The position numbers were made by a program, and so were the translations under genes. From positions 1,116,001 to 1,180,000 of the forward strand of contig CAVTOG010000010.1 in NCBI GenBank assembly GCA_963736325.1: DNA of 64,000 bases. The letters are read 5' to 3'. This DNA comes from Actinoallomurus sp963736325 (lineage in GTDB: Bacteria; Actinomycetota; Actinomycetes; Streptosporangiales; Streptosporangiaceae). Of the stretch, positions 34,977 through 43,356 are shown in pieces (positions within the stretch are counted from its first letter, which is position 1; each line of letters begins with the position of its first letter). The notes under the pieces were generated by a model. It was given only the letters and a program-made list of their open reading frames with translations, did not search any database and had not been told where the DNA came from.

Positions 34977-35129
34977 GGCGTGTCTGACGGATCACGTTCG
35001 TAGCGAGCGGTGCACAGGCGGCGGGTCGCAAGGCGGAGGAGGGAGTCGGCCTGGTTTCGGCCGGCGACAACGCGGCGAGGCGTCGTCTGTGCACCGCGCA
35101 GCCGGACAGGGATCCGTCAGACACGCCCT
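34975..35129. repeat. Hairpin repeat element, copy 2 (155 bp, MITE-like)
   Basis: Same 19-bp perfect inverted ends as copy 1. The inner stem pairs 35007-35021 with 35083-35097. Relative to copy 1 it lacks 7 bp; a T-A pair in the stem has become A-T, and two C-to-T changes turn G-C into G-T (G-U in RNA) pairs. Its left end supplies the AG of the ald stop codon. It lies between ald and a phosphatase gene. Confidence 0.85.
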
Positions 35130-35168
35130 GAACAATCACGCCGGCGCGGCTCCCGTAGGGTCTCGGTC

Positions 35169-35738
35169 ATGGGGGAACTGGTCCTTCTTCGCCATGGTGA
35201 GACCGAGTGGAGCCGCGACGGCCGCCACACCGGCCGTACCGACCTGCCGCTGACGCCGCGCGGCGAGGGACAGGCACGCGCGCTCGCTCCCGCCCTCGCC
35301 GGGCGGGAGTTCGCGCTGGTCCTGGTGAGTCCCGCCCGGCGTGCCCGGCGCACCGCGGAGCTGGCGGGGCTCACCGGCGCCGTGACCGACGAAAACCTCT
35401 GGGAGTGGGACTACGGCGCGTACGAGGGCCTGACGACACCGCAGATCCACCAGGAGCGCCCCGGCTGGTACCTGTGGAGCGACGGTGTCATCGGCGGCGA
35501 GACGTTCGACCAGATCGGCGCTCGCGCCGACGCCGTGCTCGACCAGGCGGCGCCCCACCTGGAGGACGGCGACGTCGCGATCGTCGCGCACGGCCACGTC
35601 CTGCGGGTGCTGACCGCGCGGCGGCTCGGGCTCGCGCCCGACGGCGGGCGCCTGTTCAAGCTGGACACCGGCACGGTCTCCGAGCTCGGCACCGAGCACG
35701 AGCGCCCGGCCGTGACCTCCTGGAACGTCCCCGCCTGA
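35169..35738 (+). CDS. Histidine phosphatase superfamily (phosphoglycerate-mutase-like) protein
   Basis: 189 residues. The catalytic LLRHGETEWSRDGRHTGRTD motif opens the protein, with the second His in IVAHGHVLRVLTAR and the acid in WEWDYGAYEG. These phosphatases dephosphorylate small metabolites; the substrate here is unknown. ATG 35169 gives the standard N-terminus; the frame is open upstream through the hairpin repeat. It follows the repeat by 39 bases. Confidence 0.93.
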   Translation: MGELVLLRHGETEWSRDGRHTGRTDLPLTPRGEGQARALAPALAGREFALVLVSPARRARRTAELAGLTGAVTDENLWEWDYGAYEGLTTPQIHQERPGWYLWSDGVIGGETFDQIGARADAVLDQAAPHLEDGDVAIVAHGHVLRVLTARRLGLAPDGGRLFKLDTGTVSELGTEHERPAVTSWNVPA

Positions 35739-35742
35739 GCGG

Positions 35743-36573
35743 TCAGGAGGCCTCGCTCAGGGGATCGGCGGTCAGCCTCCGGGCGCGCTTGGCGTCGGGC
35801 GAGTAGCGCCACGGCTCAGGAATGATCTTGATGCCCTGGTAGAGCGCCTTCAGCGTCGTCGTCGCCCACAGGTCTTCCAGCGGTGTGGCCGGCAGGCCGT
35901 ACATCCGGCGCGCCCAGCGCGGCAGTGTCGCGACGACGAGCGTGGCGACGCCGGGCGCGGCGAGCTTCAACGGCAGGAAGCGGTTCGGCACGGCCGGGTT
36001 GAACAGCCGCCGCAGGCCCTCCTTGGCCTCCGCGCAGGCGTAGAGCTCCGGGCGCATCCCCGCGAAGTAGTCCTTCATCTCCGCGACCGTGGCCGGGATG
36101 GTCGCGGGGTCGAGGCCGACGACCTCGCCGGCCCTGCGCTGCTCGTCGACGAACGTGTCGGCGTCGGCGCGCGACAGCGGGACACCCGCGCGGCGCGCGA
36201 CGTCGAGGTAGGAGTCGACCTCGCCCATGTGAACCCACAGGAGGTTCTCCGGGGCGTCGACCGGGAAGACCTCGCCGGTGTCCAGGTTGAGGCCGCTGAG
36301 CCGTGAGTGGAGCCGCCGGACACGGCGGCCGACCTTGTCGACCTCCGCGAGGGTGCCCCAGGTGCGGACGCGCACGAACTCGATCGTGCGGCCCAGCCGC
36401 GCCCACGCGGCGCGGGGGTCCATGAGCTCGGAGTTCTGCGCGGTGCCCCACATGGACGGCGGATGCAGGGCCTGCAGGATGAGCGCGCGGAAACCACCGA
36501 CGATCTCGACGGGCTCGGCCATCACGCGCCAGGTCACCGAACCCGGTCCGAACAGTCCGTGGTCCTCGCTCAT
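35743..36573 (-). CDS. MpaB-like oxygenase (DUF2236)
   Basis: 276-residue helical protein of the DUF2236 family, whose members include latex-degrading oxygenase (Lcp) relatives and mycotoxin-related MpaB proteins that bind haem. Typical stretches are GPGSVTWRVMAEPVEIVGGF, LILQALHPPSMWGTAQNSE and LWVHMGEVDSYLDVARRAG; the His in ALHP and HMGEVDS is a candidate ligand. No signal peptide. ATG 36573; seven bases separate it from cutA on the same strand. The substrate is unknown. Confidence 0.88.
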   Translation of the reverse strand: MSEDHGLFGPGSVTWRVMAEPVEIVGGFRALILQALHPPSMWGTAQNSELMDPRAAWARLGRTIEFVRVRTWGTLAEVDKVGRRVRRLHSRLSGLNLDTGEVFPVDAPENLLWVHMGEVDSYLDVARRAGVPLSRADADTFVDEQRRAGEVVGLDPATIPATVAEMKDYFAGMRPELYACAEAKEGLRRLFNPAVPNRFLPLKLAAPGVATLVVATLPRWARRMYGLPATPLEDLWATTTLKALYQGIKIIPEPWRYSPDAKRARRLTADPLSEAS

Positions 36574-36579
36574 CGCATG

Positions 36580-36903
36580 TCAGTCCTCGGTCTGCTCGCG
36601 AACCCAGGAGAGGTAGTCGGCGCTGCCGGCCACGAGGGGGGTCGCGATGATCTCCGGCGTGTCGTAGGAGTGCTGCTCGGTGATCTGCGCGGCGAGGTCC
36701 TCGAACCGGTCGGTGGTGGTCTTGAACAGCACCATCCACTCCTCGGCCGACTCGACCTCGCCCTCCCACCAATAGGTGCTCGCGATCGGGCCGACCAGCT
36801 GGGCGCACGCCGCGAGGCGCTCGTACACGGCCGACTTCGCGATCTCGGCCGCCTCCTTGCGTGAATCGGTGGTCGTCGTCACCTGGACGTACGCCTCGGC
36901 CAT
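36580..36903 (-). CDS. cutA: CutA1-like divalent-ion tolerance protein
   Basis: Small trimeric protein of 107 residues: TTTTDSRKEAAEIAKS, ERLAACAQLVGPIASTYWWE (the typical Cys and WW region), MVLFKTT and YDTPEIIATPLVAGSADYLSW. The family was linked to copper tolerance in E. coli, though its exact role remains unclear. ATG 36903 has AAGGAG upstream; the frame is open further to 36990 but that start has no ribosome site. It may be co-transcribed with the MpaB-like gene. Confidence 0.94.
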   Translation of the reverse strand: MAEAYVQVTTTTDSRKEAAEIAKSAVYERLAACAQLVGPIASTYWWEGEVESAEEWMVLFKTTTDRFEDLAAQITEQHSYDTPEIIATPLVAGSADYLSWVREQTED

Positions 36904-37048
36904 CAACGGCTCCTTCCCCCCGTTCGATCCTAGCCCCGGCATCGCTCCGTCCCTCGTACTGATCGCGCTTTCCTTCTCGAACGATTGCACGATCAGAGCG
37001 CGGCGAACAGGGATCGGAGGCCTGATCTCTCCGGGCGGCCGGAACCGG

Positions 37049-37930
37049 CTAGAGCGCGGTGCGGGCGTGGTCGGCGACCTGGGCGTGGGTCGCGTACCAG
37101 ACGCCGCCGCCGGACGCGCCGATGTGGGCGAGCAGCTCGGTGAGGACGACCATGCGCGAGCGGTGCCCGATGACGTGCGGGTGCATGGTGAGCTGGAACA
37201 GCCCTCCTTCGGCCCGCGCCGCGTCGTACTCGTCGCACCACAGCCGCAGGACCTCGCGCGGCGGGGTGTAGGGGCGCATCGCGGAGTGGCGCTCCATCGT
37301 GAAGTACGGCGCGTCGTCGCGGATCCACTCCACCGGAACCTCGACGATCCCGGTGGGCTCTCCGCCGGCCAGCAGCTCGTAGCAGTCGTCGTCGGCCATC
37401 AGCGACGAGTCGTAGCGGAGCCCCAGCTCGCGGATGATGTCCAGAGTGGTGTCGGAGAAGTCCCACGACGGCGTGCGGACGCCGACCGGGCGTACGCCGG
37501 TGACCTCCTCCAGGGTGTCGAGGGCTCGGGCGGCAAGGGCTCGCTCGTCGGCGGGCTCCAGGAGCATGTTGCGCTCGTGGATCCAGCCGTGCGCGGCGAT
37601 CTCGTGGCCGGCCGCGACATAGGCTCGCGCCTCCTCCGGGTGCAGGAGTGCGGACACGGCCGGCATGTAGAAGGTCGCCGGGATGCCGTGGCTCTCCAGC
37701 AGCGCCAGGATCCGCGGCGCGGCGACGCGTGAGCCGTACTCCCCCTGGGACAGCCGCCCGGGCCGGGTCTCGCCGTCGCGCTGCGGGATCGTCTCGTGGT
37801 CGGAGTCGAACGACAGCGCCACGGCCACCCGCGCGCCGCCGGGCCACGGCGGGGTGAGCCGCCGCCCGGCGCGTACCCGCTCGACGTGGCCGTGCCAGGT
37901 GTTCTCGTCCCACTGCCAGGGTTCGCTCAT
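37049..37930 (-). CDS. Polysaccharide deacetylase family protein
   Basis: 293 residues with the NodB fold: VAVALSFDSDHETI (metal-binding Asp), HEIAAHGWIHERN (the HxxxH pair), TPSWDFSDTT and a C-terminal LFQLTMHPHVIGHRSRM. This arrangement resembles the cytoplasmic PuuE/allantoinase-like or peptidoglycan deacetylase branch; no signal peptide is seen. The frame stays open far upstream, but ATG 37930 overlaps the ggt stop by four bases (ATGA), so the two genes are coupled. Substrate uncertain. Confidence 0.9.
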   Translation of the reverse strand: MSEPWQWDENTWHGHVERVRAGRRLTPPWPGGARVAVALSFDSDHETIPQRDGETRPGRLSQGEYGSRVAAPRILALLESHGIPATFYMPAVSALLHPEEARAYVAAGHEIAAHGWIHERNMLLEPADERALAARALDTLEEVTGVRPVGVRTPSWDFSDTTLDIIRELGLRYDSSLMADDDCYELLAGGEPTGIVEVPVEWIRDDAPYFTMERHSAMRPYTPPREVLRLWCDEYDAARAEGGLFQLTMHPHVIGHRSRMVVLTELLAHIGASGGGVWYATHAQVADHARTAL

Positions 37931-39723
37931 CGGGCGGGGGTCACCACCAGCGCGCTGCCGCCGTGGCGGCGGGTACGCTCCGCGACCGCGCGTACCTTCC
38001 CGCCGCCGAGGAACTCCAGGCCGGTGGCGGCGCCGATGACGCCGGCCGGTGGGCCGGGGAACACGATGAAGTCCTCCCCGGTGGCCTTCAGCGCGGCGCC
38101 GTACCGGTCGATGAAGCCCTGCTCGGCCGCGGTCTGCGCGGTGTTGCGCTGAGTGGCGCGCGGCGCGTCGATCGCCTCCGGGAGCGTCATGCCGAGGTCG
38201 ACGCGGTTCATCAGGATCTGCAGCACCGTCGTGATGATCGTCGAGCCGCCGGGCGAGCCGACGGCGAAGGAGGGGCGGCCGTTCCGCAGCACGATGGTCG
38301 GCGCCATGCTGCTGCGCGGCCGTTTGCCGGCGGCGGGCAGGTTCGGGTCGGGGTGGCCGGCCGGCGTGGACGAGGTGAAGTCGAAGTCGGTCATCTCGTT
38401 GTTGAGCAGGAAGCCGCGGTGCGGCACGGTGAGCGCGCTGCCGCCGAACTGCTCGATCGTCAGCGTGTAGGAGACCACGTCGCCCCACTTGTCGGAGACG
38501 ACCAGGTGGGTGGTCTGCGGGCCCTCGTACGGGAGCGGCTGCGTGGTCCCCTGTGGCGCCGGGCAGCCGTGGGCGTTCAGCGCGCCCGGCGGCACCGGGG
38601 CCGTCAGCGCCCGATCCGGCTCGATCAGGCAGGCGCGCGACCGCGCGAACCGGTCCGACAGCAGCGTCTTCAGCGGGACGTCCACCTGCGCCGGGTCGCC
38701 GACGTACACGCCGCGGTCGGCGTAGGCGAGCTTGGACGCCTCCAGGTAGGTGTGCAGCGCCTGGATCGTGTCCGTGGAGCGGACGCTCTTCATGATGTTC
38801 AGCGCCTCGCCCGTGGTCGAGCCGCCCGAGGACGACGGCGGCATGCCGTAGACGTCGAACCCCCGGTAGGCGACGTGCGTCGGGTCGCGACGGACCACCG
38901 AGTAGGAGGCGGTGTCGGAGCCACGCATCACGCCGGGCCGTACGACGCGGGTGGCCTTGGGATCGACCGGCGGGCGCCGCACGGTCTCGGCGATCTCCCG
39001 GCCGAGCCCGCCGCCGTAGAGCCAGCCGGGCCCGCGCCGTGCGATCTCCTCGTACGTACGGGCGAGGTCGGGGTTGCGGAACGTCGACCCGACCGCCGGC
39101 GGCCTGCCGCCGGGCAGGAACAGGTTCCGCGTCGGCACGATGTCCTTGAACCGGCCGGCGTTGACCTCGGTCTGGTCGTAGAACTCCTGGTCGACGGTGA
39201 AACCGCGGCGCGCGACGTCGATCGCGGGGCGCAGCAGCGTGCCCAGCCGCCGGGTGCCGAAGCGGCGCAGCGCGGAATCCCAGGTGGCGAGCGTGCCGGG
39301 CACTCCGACCGACAGGCCGCTCGTCACGGCGTCGTCGAACGGCAGGGGCTTGCCGGTCACCGGGTCGAGGAAGATGTCCTTCGTCATCCTCGCCGGACCG
39401 GTCTCGCGGCCGTCGAAGGTGGACACCTCGCGCGTGCGTGCGTCGTAGTAGGTGAGGTAGCCGCCCCCGCCGATCGCCGAGACGTACGGCTCGGTCACGC
39501 CGAGCGTGGCGGCCGTCGCGACCGCGGCGTCGATGGCGTTGCCGCCCTGCCGGAGCACCTCGATGCCGCTCGCGCTGGCGTCCAGGTCGACGCTCGACAC
39601 CGCTCCGCCGTACCCGACCGCGACGGGCTGCTTGCGGAGTTCTTGTGTGTGCGCCCCTGCGGGTGCCATGAAGACCGTGAGGCCCAGGCACGCGAGCCCG
39701 GCGACGGCGTGGATGCGCCGCAT
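37927..39723 (-). CDS. ggt: Gamma-glutamyltransferase (GGT)
   Basis: Secreted Ntn-hydrolase that cleaves and transfers the gamma-glutamyl group of glutathione-like substrates. An N-terminal signal peptide (MRRIHAVAGLACLGLTVFMA) is followed by AVATAATLGVTEPYVSAIGGG in the large subunit. The autoprocessing Thr lies in TTHLVVSDKWG, and PGGSTIITTVLQI is at the substrate pocket. At 598 residues it is full length. ATG 39723 has GAGGAGGGG upstream; a frame start at 39768 would spoil the signal sequence. Coupled to the deacetylase downstream. Confidence 0.95.
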   Translation of the reverse strand: MRRIHAVAGLACLGLTVFMAPAGAHTQELRKQPVAVGYGGAVSSVDLDASASGIEVLRQGGNAIDAAVATAATLGVTEPYVSAIGGGGYLTYYDARTREVSTFDGRETGPARMTKDIFLDPVTGKPLPFDDAVTSGLSVGVPGTLATWDSALRRFGTRRLGTLLRPAIDVARRGFTVDQEFYDQTEVNAGRFKDIVPTRNLFLPGGRPPAVGSTFRNPDLARTYEEIARRGPGWLYGGGLGREIAETVRRPPVDPKATRVVRPGVMRGSDTASYSVVRRDPTHVAYRGFDVYGMPPSSSGGSTTGEALNIMKSVRSTDTIQALHTYLEASKLAYADRGVYVGDPAQVDVPLKTLLSDRFARSRACLIEPDRALTAPVPPGALNAHGCPAPQGTTQPLPYEGPQTTHLVVSDKWGDVVSYTLTIEQFGGSALTVPHRGFLLNNEMTDFDFTSSTPAGHPDPNLPAAGKRPRSSMAPTIVLRNGRPSFAVGSPGGSTIITTVLQILMNRVDLGMTLPEAIDAPRATQRNTAQTAAEQGFIDRYGAALKATGEDFIVFPGPPAGVIGAATGLEFLGGGKVRAVAERTRRHGGSALVVTPAR

Positions 39724-39912
39724 CCGCCCCTCCTCTGGAAGATCGCAAGTTCTTCTGCTGGTGGTCATATCCGCCGATAACAGTTGCTTAATACATCTTT
39801 AAGGGGAGATGTCCTTGTGGCCAGACTGAATTTCGTCAATTCTGGTCCTCCACCTCTTCCGCCTCGCGGGCCGCCTGGTCGGCGCCGAGCACGATCGGGG
39901 GTTTGACCTGCG

Positions 39913-41475
39913 ATGACCATGCAGATGCCCTCCGGCAACGGTCTCCTCCGACGCCTGCCCGTCGAGGAGACCGTCGGGCAGCGCCAGGGCGGCCGGCACC
40001 GGCTGTCGTTCGTCTACCGGACCCGCGACCTCGTCGTCCTGGGCCTCGGCGTGATGATCGGCGCCGGGATCTTCTCGATCGGCGGCCAGGAGGCGGCCAC
40101 GACGGCCGGCCCCGCCGTGATCTTCTCGTTCCTGATCGCCGGCGTCGCCTGCCTGCTGTCGGCCCTGTCCTATGCCGAGCTCTCCTCGACCATGCCGGTC
40201 GCGGGCAGCGCGTACTCCTTCACGTACGTCGCCTTCGGGGAGATCTGGGCCTGGGTGATCGGCTGGTCCCTCATCCTGGAGCTGCAGCTCGCCGCCGCCG
40301 TGGTGAGCCGTGCCTGGTCGCTCTACCTGACGCAGCTGGTCGACGACGTCGGCACCGTGACGGGTGTCGCCGCGGCGCGGATACCGGCGTTCCTGTCCGG
40401 AGTCGCCGGGAAGCCGACCGGCTTCGACCTGTTCTCCCTGGTCATCCTGGTGATGCTCGCACTGATCGTCGCCATCGGGGCACGGCTCAGCCTGTACGCG
40501 CTGTGGTTCATGGTGCTGGCGAAGATCATCGTCATCGGGCTCGTGATCGTCGGCGGCCTGCTCTTCTTCAAGGCCTCCAACCTCCGGCCGCTCGTGCCCC
40601 CCTCACGGCCGGCGCCGCCGGGCGACGGCCGTACGGTGCTGGACGCCCTGATGGGCGGCACCCCGCACGCGTTCGGCGTCATCGGCATCTTCACCGCCAC
40701 CTCGGCGATCGCCTTCGCCTACATCGGCTTCGACCTGATCGCGACCGCCGCCGAGGAGACCGCGGACGCACGCCGGCGCGTGCCACGGGGGATGCTCGTC
40801 AGCCTTCTCATCGCGATCGCGCTGTACGTCGGCGTCGCGGTGGCGCTGGTCGGCATGGTCCCGTACAAGAGCCTGAGCGGCTCCGCGCCGCTGGCCGCGG
40901 CGTTCAGCGCGGTCGGCTCGAACGCCATGGGCGCCATCATCGACATCGGCGCGGTCATCGGGCTGGCGACCGTGATCCTCGTGGTGATGATCTCCCAGAC
41001 CCGGATCATCTTCGCGATGGCGCGCGACGGCCTGCTGCCCGCGTCGCTGGCCGTGGTCAGCTCCTACAAGGTGCCCACCCGCGCCGCGATGCTGGTCGGG
41101 GGCACGGCGATCGCGCTGTCCCAGGTCGACGTCTGGACGTTCGGCAAGGTCACCGTCCTGGCGCTCCAGCAGATGATCGTGATCGGCACCCTGTTCGCCT
41201 TCCTGTTCGTCTCCGGCGGCGTGTTGATGCTGCGCCGGACCCGTCCGGACCTCACGCGCGGCTTCCGCGTGCCCGGCTCTCCCCTGACTCCGCTGCTCGC
41301 GATCGCCGCGACGGGCTGGCTGATGCTCAACCTGCACCTGCGCACGTGGGTGTATTTCGGCCTGTGGATGGCGGTCGGGCTGGCCCTCTACCTGGTGTAC
41401 GGCCGGAATCACAGCAGGCTGCGGCAGGTTCTGGGCGGCCGGCCCTCACACTTCCAGGGCCGTCACCGGCGCTGA
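39913..41475 (+). CDS. APC-family amino-acid permease (cationic amino-acid type)
   Basis: 520-residue membrane protein with about 12-13 helices. Helix 1 contains GLGVMIGAGIFSIGGQEAA, the broken-helix substrate site of the APC fold, and helix 6 AFAYIGFDLIATAAEET. It resembles YfnA/CAT-type permeases. The ATG at 39913 is followed by a 30-residue soluble N-terminus. The 189-bp gap before it, shared with divergent ggt, contains CCAGA and TCTGG arms around 39835. The substrate is probably an amino acid or amine. Confidence 0.92.
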   Translation: MTMQMPSGNGLLRRLPVEETVGQRQGGRHRLSFVYRTRDLVVLGLGVMIGAGIFSIGGQEAATTAGPAVIFSFLIAGVACLLSALSYAELSSTMPVAGSAYSFTYVAFGEIWAWVIGWSLILELQLAAAVVSRAWSLYLTQLVDDVGTVTGVAAARIPAFLSGVAGKPTGFDLFSLVILVMLALIVAIGARLSLYALWFMVLAKIIVIGLVIVGGLLFFKASNLRPLVPPSRPAPPGDGRTVLDALMGGTPHAFGVIGIFTATSAIAFAYIGFDLIATAAEETADARRRVPRGMLVSLLIAIALYVGVAVALVGMVPYKSLSGSAPLAAAFSAVGSNAMGAIIDIGAVIGLATVILVVMISQTRIIFAMARDGLLPASLAVVSSYKVPTRAAMLVGGTAIALSQVDVWTFGKVTVLALQQMIVIGTLFAFLFVSGGVLMLRRTRPDLTRGFRVPGSPLTPLLAIAATGWLMLNLHLRTWVYFGLWMAVGLALYLVYGRNHSRLRQVLGGRPSHFQGRHRR

Positions 41476-41521
41476 GACCGAAAACCCCGTCGACAGCGGT
41501 TCTTTCATGGGCTAGGTTGTT

Positions 41522-41548
41522 CTCAGTTCGAGATTTACTCACTTTGAG
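41522..41548. promoter_or_regulatory. Tandem operator CTCAGTTCGAG / CTCACTTTGAG
   Basis: Two copies of CTCAnTTyGAG, starting at 41522 and 41538 (16 bases apart), the second a perfect CTCA-CTT-TGAG dyad; outer TTCTCA (41520) and TGAGAA (41545) also mirror each other. They end 11 bases before the ATG of the NUDIX regulator gene and would overlap its promoter or leader. Autoregulation by that protein is the simplest reading. Confidence 0.55.
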
Positions 41549-41559
41549 AAGGACATGAT

Positions 41560-42369
41560 ATGGACGCGCGGCGCGAAGAGGAGTTCCTGGCGGGCTATGA
41601 CCCGCGGGCCTACGACCCCGTCGCGGTGACGATCGACGTCGTGGCCCTGACCATCCGCGACGGCGCCCTGCACGTGCTGCTCGTACGGCGCGGCGCCCCG
41701 CCGTACGAGGGCAGGTGGGCGCTGCCGGGCGGCTTCGTGAAGCGCGATGGCGGCGACCGGCCCGAGGACCTCGACTCCGCGGCGGCACGGGAGCTCGCCG
41801 AGGAGACCGGGGTGCGCGCCGACGGCCTGAGCCGCATCCACCTGGAGCAGCTGGCCGCGTACGGGACGCCCGGCCGCGACCCCCGGATGCACGTCGTCTC
41901 CATCGCCTACCTCGCCTTCGCCCCGGAGATGCCCGAGCCGGAGGCCGGGAGCGACGCCGCCGACGCGGCGTGGGTGCCCGTCGGCGCGCTCGGCCTGACC
42001 GGCGCGGGCACGCAGACCCCCGGCACGACGCGGCGGCTGGCGTTCGACCACGCGCGCATCCTGTCCGACGGGCTCGAACGCGCCCGCGCGAAGCTGGAGT
42101 ACACCCCGCTCGCCACGACGTTCTGCGCGCCGGAGTTCACCATCCCGGAGCTGCGGGCCGTCTACGAGACGGTCTGGGGCGAGGAGCTGCACGCGGGCAA
42201 CTTCCACCGGAAGGTCCTGTCGGTGCCTGGGTTCGTCGAGGGCACCGGGGCCACCGCCGAGCGCACCGGACGGCGTGGCGGCCCGAAACCCCGGCTGTAC
42301 CGGGCCGGCGACGCCCGGCTGCTGCACCCCGCCCTGCTGCGCCCCTCGCGTGAGGAGGAGATCAGATGA
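41560..42369 (+). CDS. NrtR-like NUDIX-domain transcriptional regulator
   Basis: 269 residues. An N-terminal NUDIX domain (about 20-150) contains WALPGGFV and an intact RELAEETGV (77-85) with the preceding Glu69, so hydrolase activity is possible. The C-terminal winged helix (about 165-255) has the NrtR pattern PEFTIPELRAVYETVWG, NFHRKVLSVPGF and KPRLYR. NrtR proteins sense ADP-ribose or related nucleotides and repress NAD genes; here the target is more likely this operon. It is the first of five coupled genes, and its stop overlaps the next start (ATGA at 42366). Confidence 0.9.
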   Translation: MDARREEEFLAGYDPRAYDPVAVTIDVVALTIRDGALHVLLVRRGAPPYEGRWALPGGFVKRDGGDRPEDLDSAAARELAEETGVRADGLSRIHLEQLAAYGTPGRDPRMHVVSIAYLAFAPEMPEPEAGSDAADAAWVPVGALGLTGAGTQTPGTTRRLAFDHARILSDGLERARAKLEYTPLATTFCAPEFTIPELRAVYETVWGEELHAGNFHRKVLSVPGFVEGTGATAERTGRRGGPKPRLYRAGDARLLHPALLRPSREEEIR

Positions 42370-43343
42370 CGACCAACGCCGAGGCCGTACGCCTCATCCG
42401 CGCGGCCCGCACCCCCGCGGACCTGTTCGGCGACGACGCCGCCCAGGAGTACCGTCGGCTCGCACGCCTCGTGCACCCCGACGCGGGCGGCCCGGCCGAC
42501 GCGTTCCACCGGCTGACCGAGCTGTGGCGCGCCCGCGGGCCGGTGACGATCACGACGCGCCGTGGGACGTACACGCTCTCGCCGGAGCCGGTACGCGGCG
42601 ACCTGGCCAACCTGTACGACGCCGGCGACGCGGTGATCAAGCTTCCGCGCGACCCGGGAGTGAACGACCTGCTCGAACGCGAGGCCATCGCGCTACGACA
42701 GCTGCCGAAGGACGGCGACGGGCGGTTCCTGCCGTATGTCCCCCGCCTGGTCGAGAGCTTCCGTCACCGCGACGAGGCGACGGGGATCGAACGCCGCGCC
42801 AACGCGATCGGGCGGCTGGAGGGCTTCCGCACTATCGCCGAGGTCCGTGCGGCCTACCCCGGCGGGGTCGACCCGCGCGACGCGGCGTGGATGTGGCGGC
42901 GGCTGCTCGTCGCCCTCGGCTTCGCGCACCGTGCGGTCGTGCTGCACGGCGCGATCCTGCCCGAGCACGTGCTCATCCACCCGGAGCAGCACGGCCTGGT
43001 GCTGGTCGACTGGTGCTACTCGGTGCCCGGCTGCCATCCGGACCGCGGCGTGCGCGTGCCGGCGATGGTGGCACGGCGCGCGAGCTGGTATCCGCCCGAG
43101 GTCGCCGCCAAACGGCCCGCCGGCCCCGGCACCGACATCTACATGGCCACCCGCTGCATGACCCACATCATGGGCGACCGTGCCCCCAAGCCGCTGCGCG
43201 CCTTCGCGAACGGCTGCCTGGCGGCGGCGGAGAGCCGCCGCCCGCAGGATGCCTGGGCCCTGCTCGCCGAACTCGACGAGCTGCTCGGACGGCTGTACGG
43301 CCGCCGGCGCTTCCGGCCCTTCCACATGCCGGCCCATCACTAG
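42366..43343 (+). CDS. J-domain protein fused to an atypical kinase-like domain
   Basis: 325 residues. The N-terminus (about 5-55) is a short J-domain with HPD at 37-39 (RRLARLVHPDAGGPADAF). The remainder resembles a protein kinase: a Lys in AVIKLP, a helix-C Glu in LLEREAIAL, and an LVLVDW stretch in place of DFG. The catalytic-loop region reads HGAILPEHVLI: the catalytic Asp and Asn are absent, so it is probably a pseudokinase or binds a nucleotide differently. J-domains recruit Hsp70, suggesting chaperone coupling. The gap to the next gene is 13 bp. Confidence 0.82.
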   Translation: MTTNAEAVRLIRAARTPADLFGDDAAQEYRRLARLVHPDAGGPADAFHRLTELWRARGPVTITTRRGTYTLSPEPVRGDLANLYDAGDAVIKLPRDPGVNDLLEREAIALRQLPKDGDGRFLPYVPRLVESFRHRDEATGIERRANAIGRLEGFRTIAEVRAAYPGGVDPRDAAWMWRRLLVALGFAHRAVVLHGAILPEHVLIHPEQHGLVLVDWCYSVPGCHPDRGVRVPAMVARRASWYPPEVAAKRPAGPGTDIYMATRCMTHIMGDRAPKPLRAFANGCLAAAESRRPQDAWALLAELDELLGRLYGRRRFRPFHMPAHH

Positions 43344-43356
43344 AAAGGACCCCCTC

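Noticed and set aside
37049..39748. An 899-codon minus-strand frame that would fuse ggt's out-of-frame sequence with the deacetylase
   Set aside because: The ggt frame is clearly real for 39723-37927 and the deacetylase starts properly at 37930; the long frame is read-through of a shadow.
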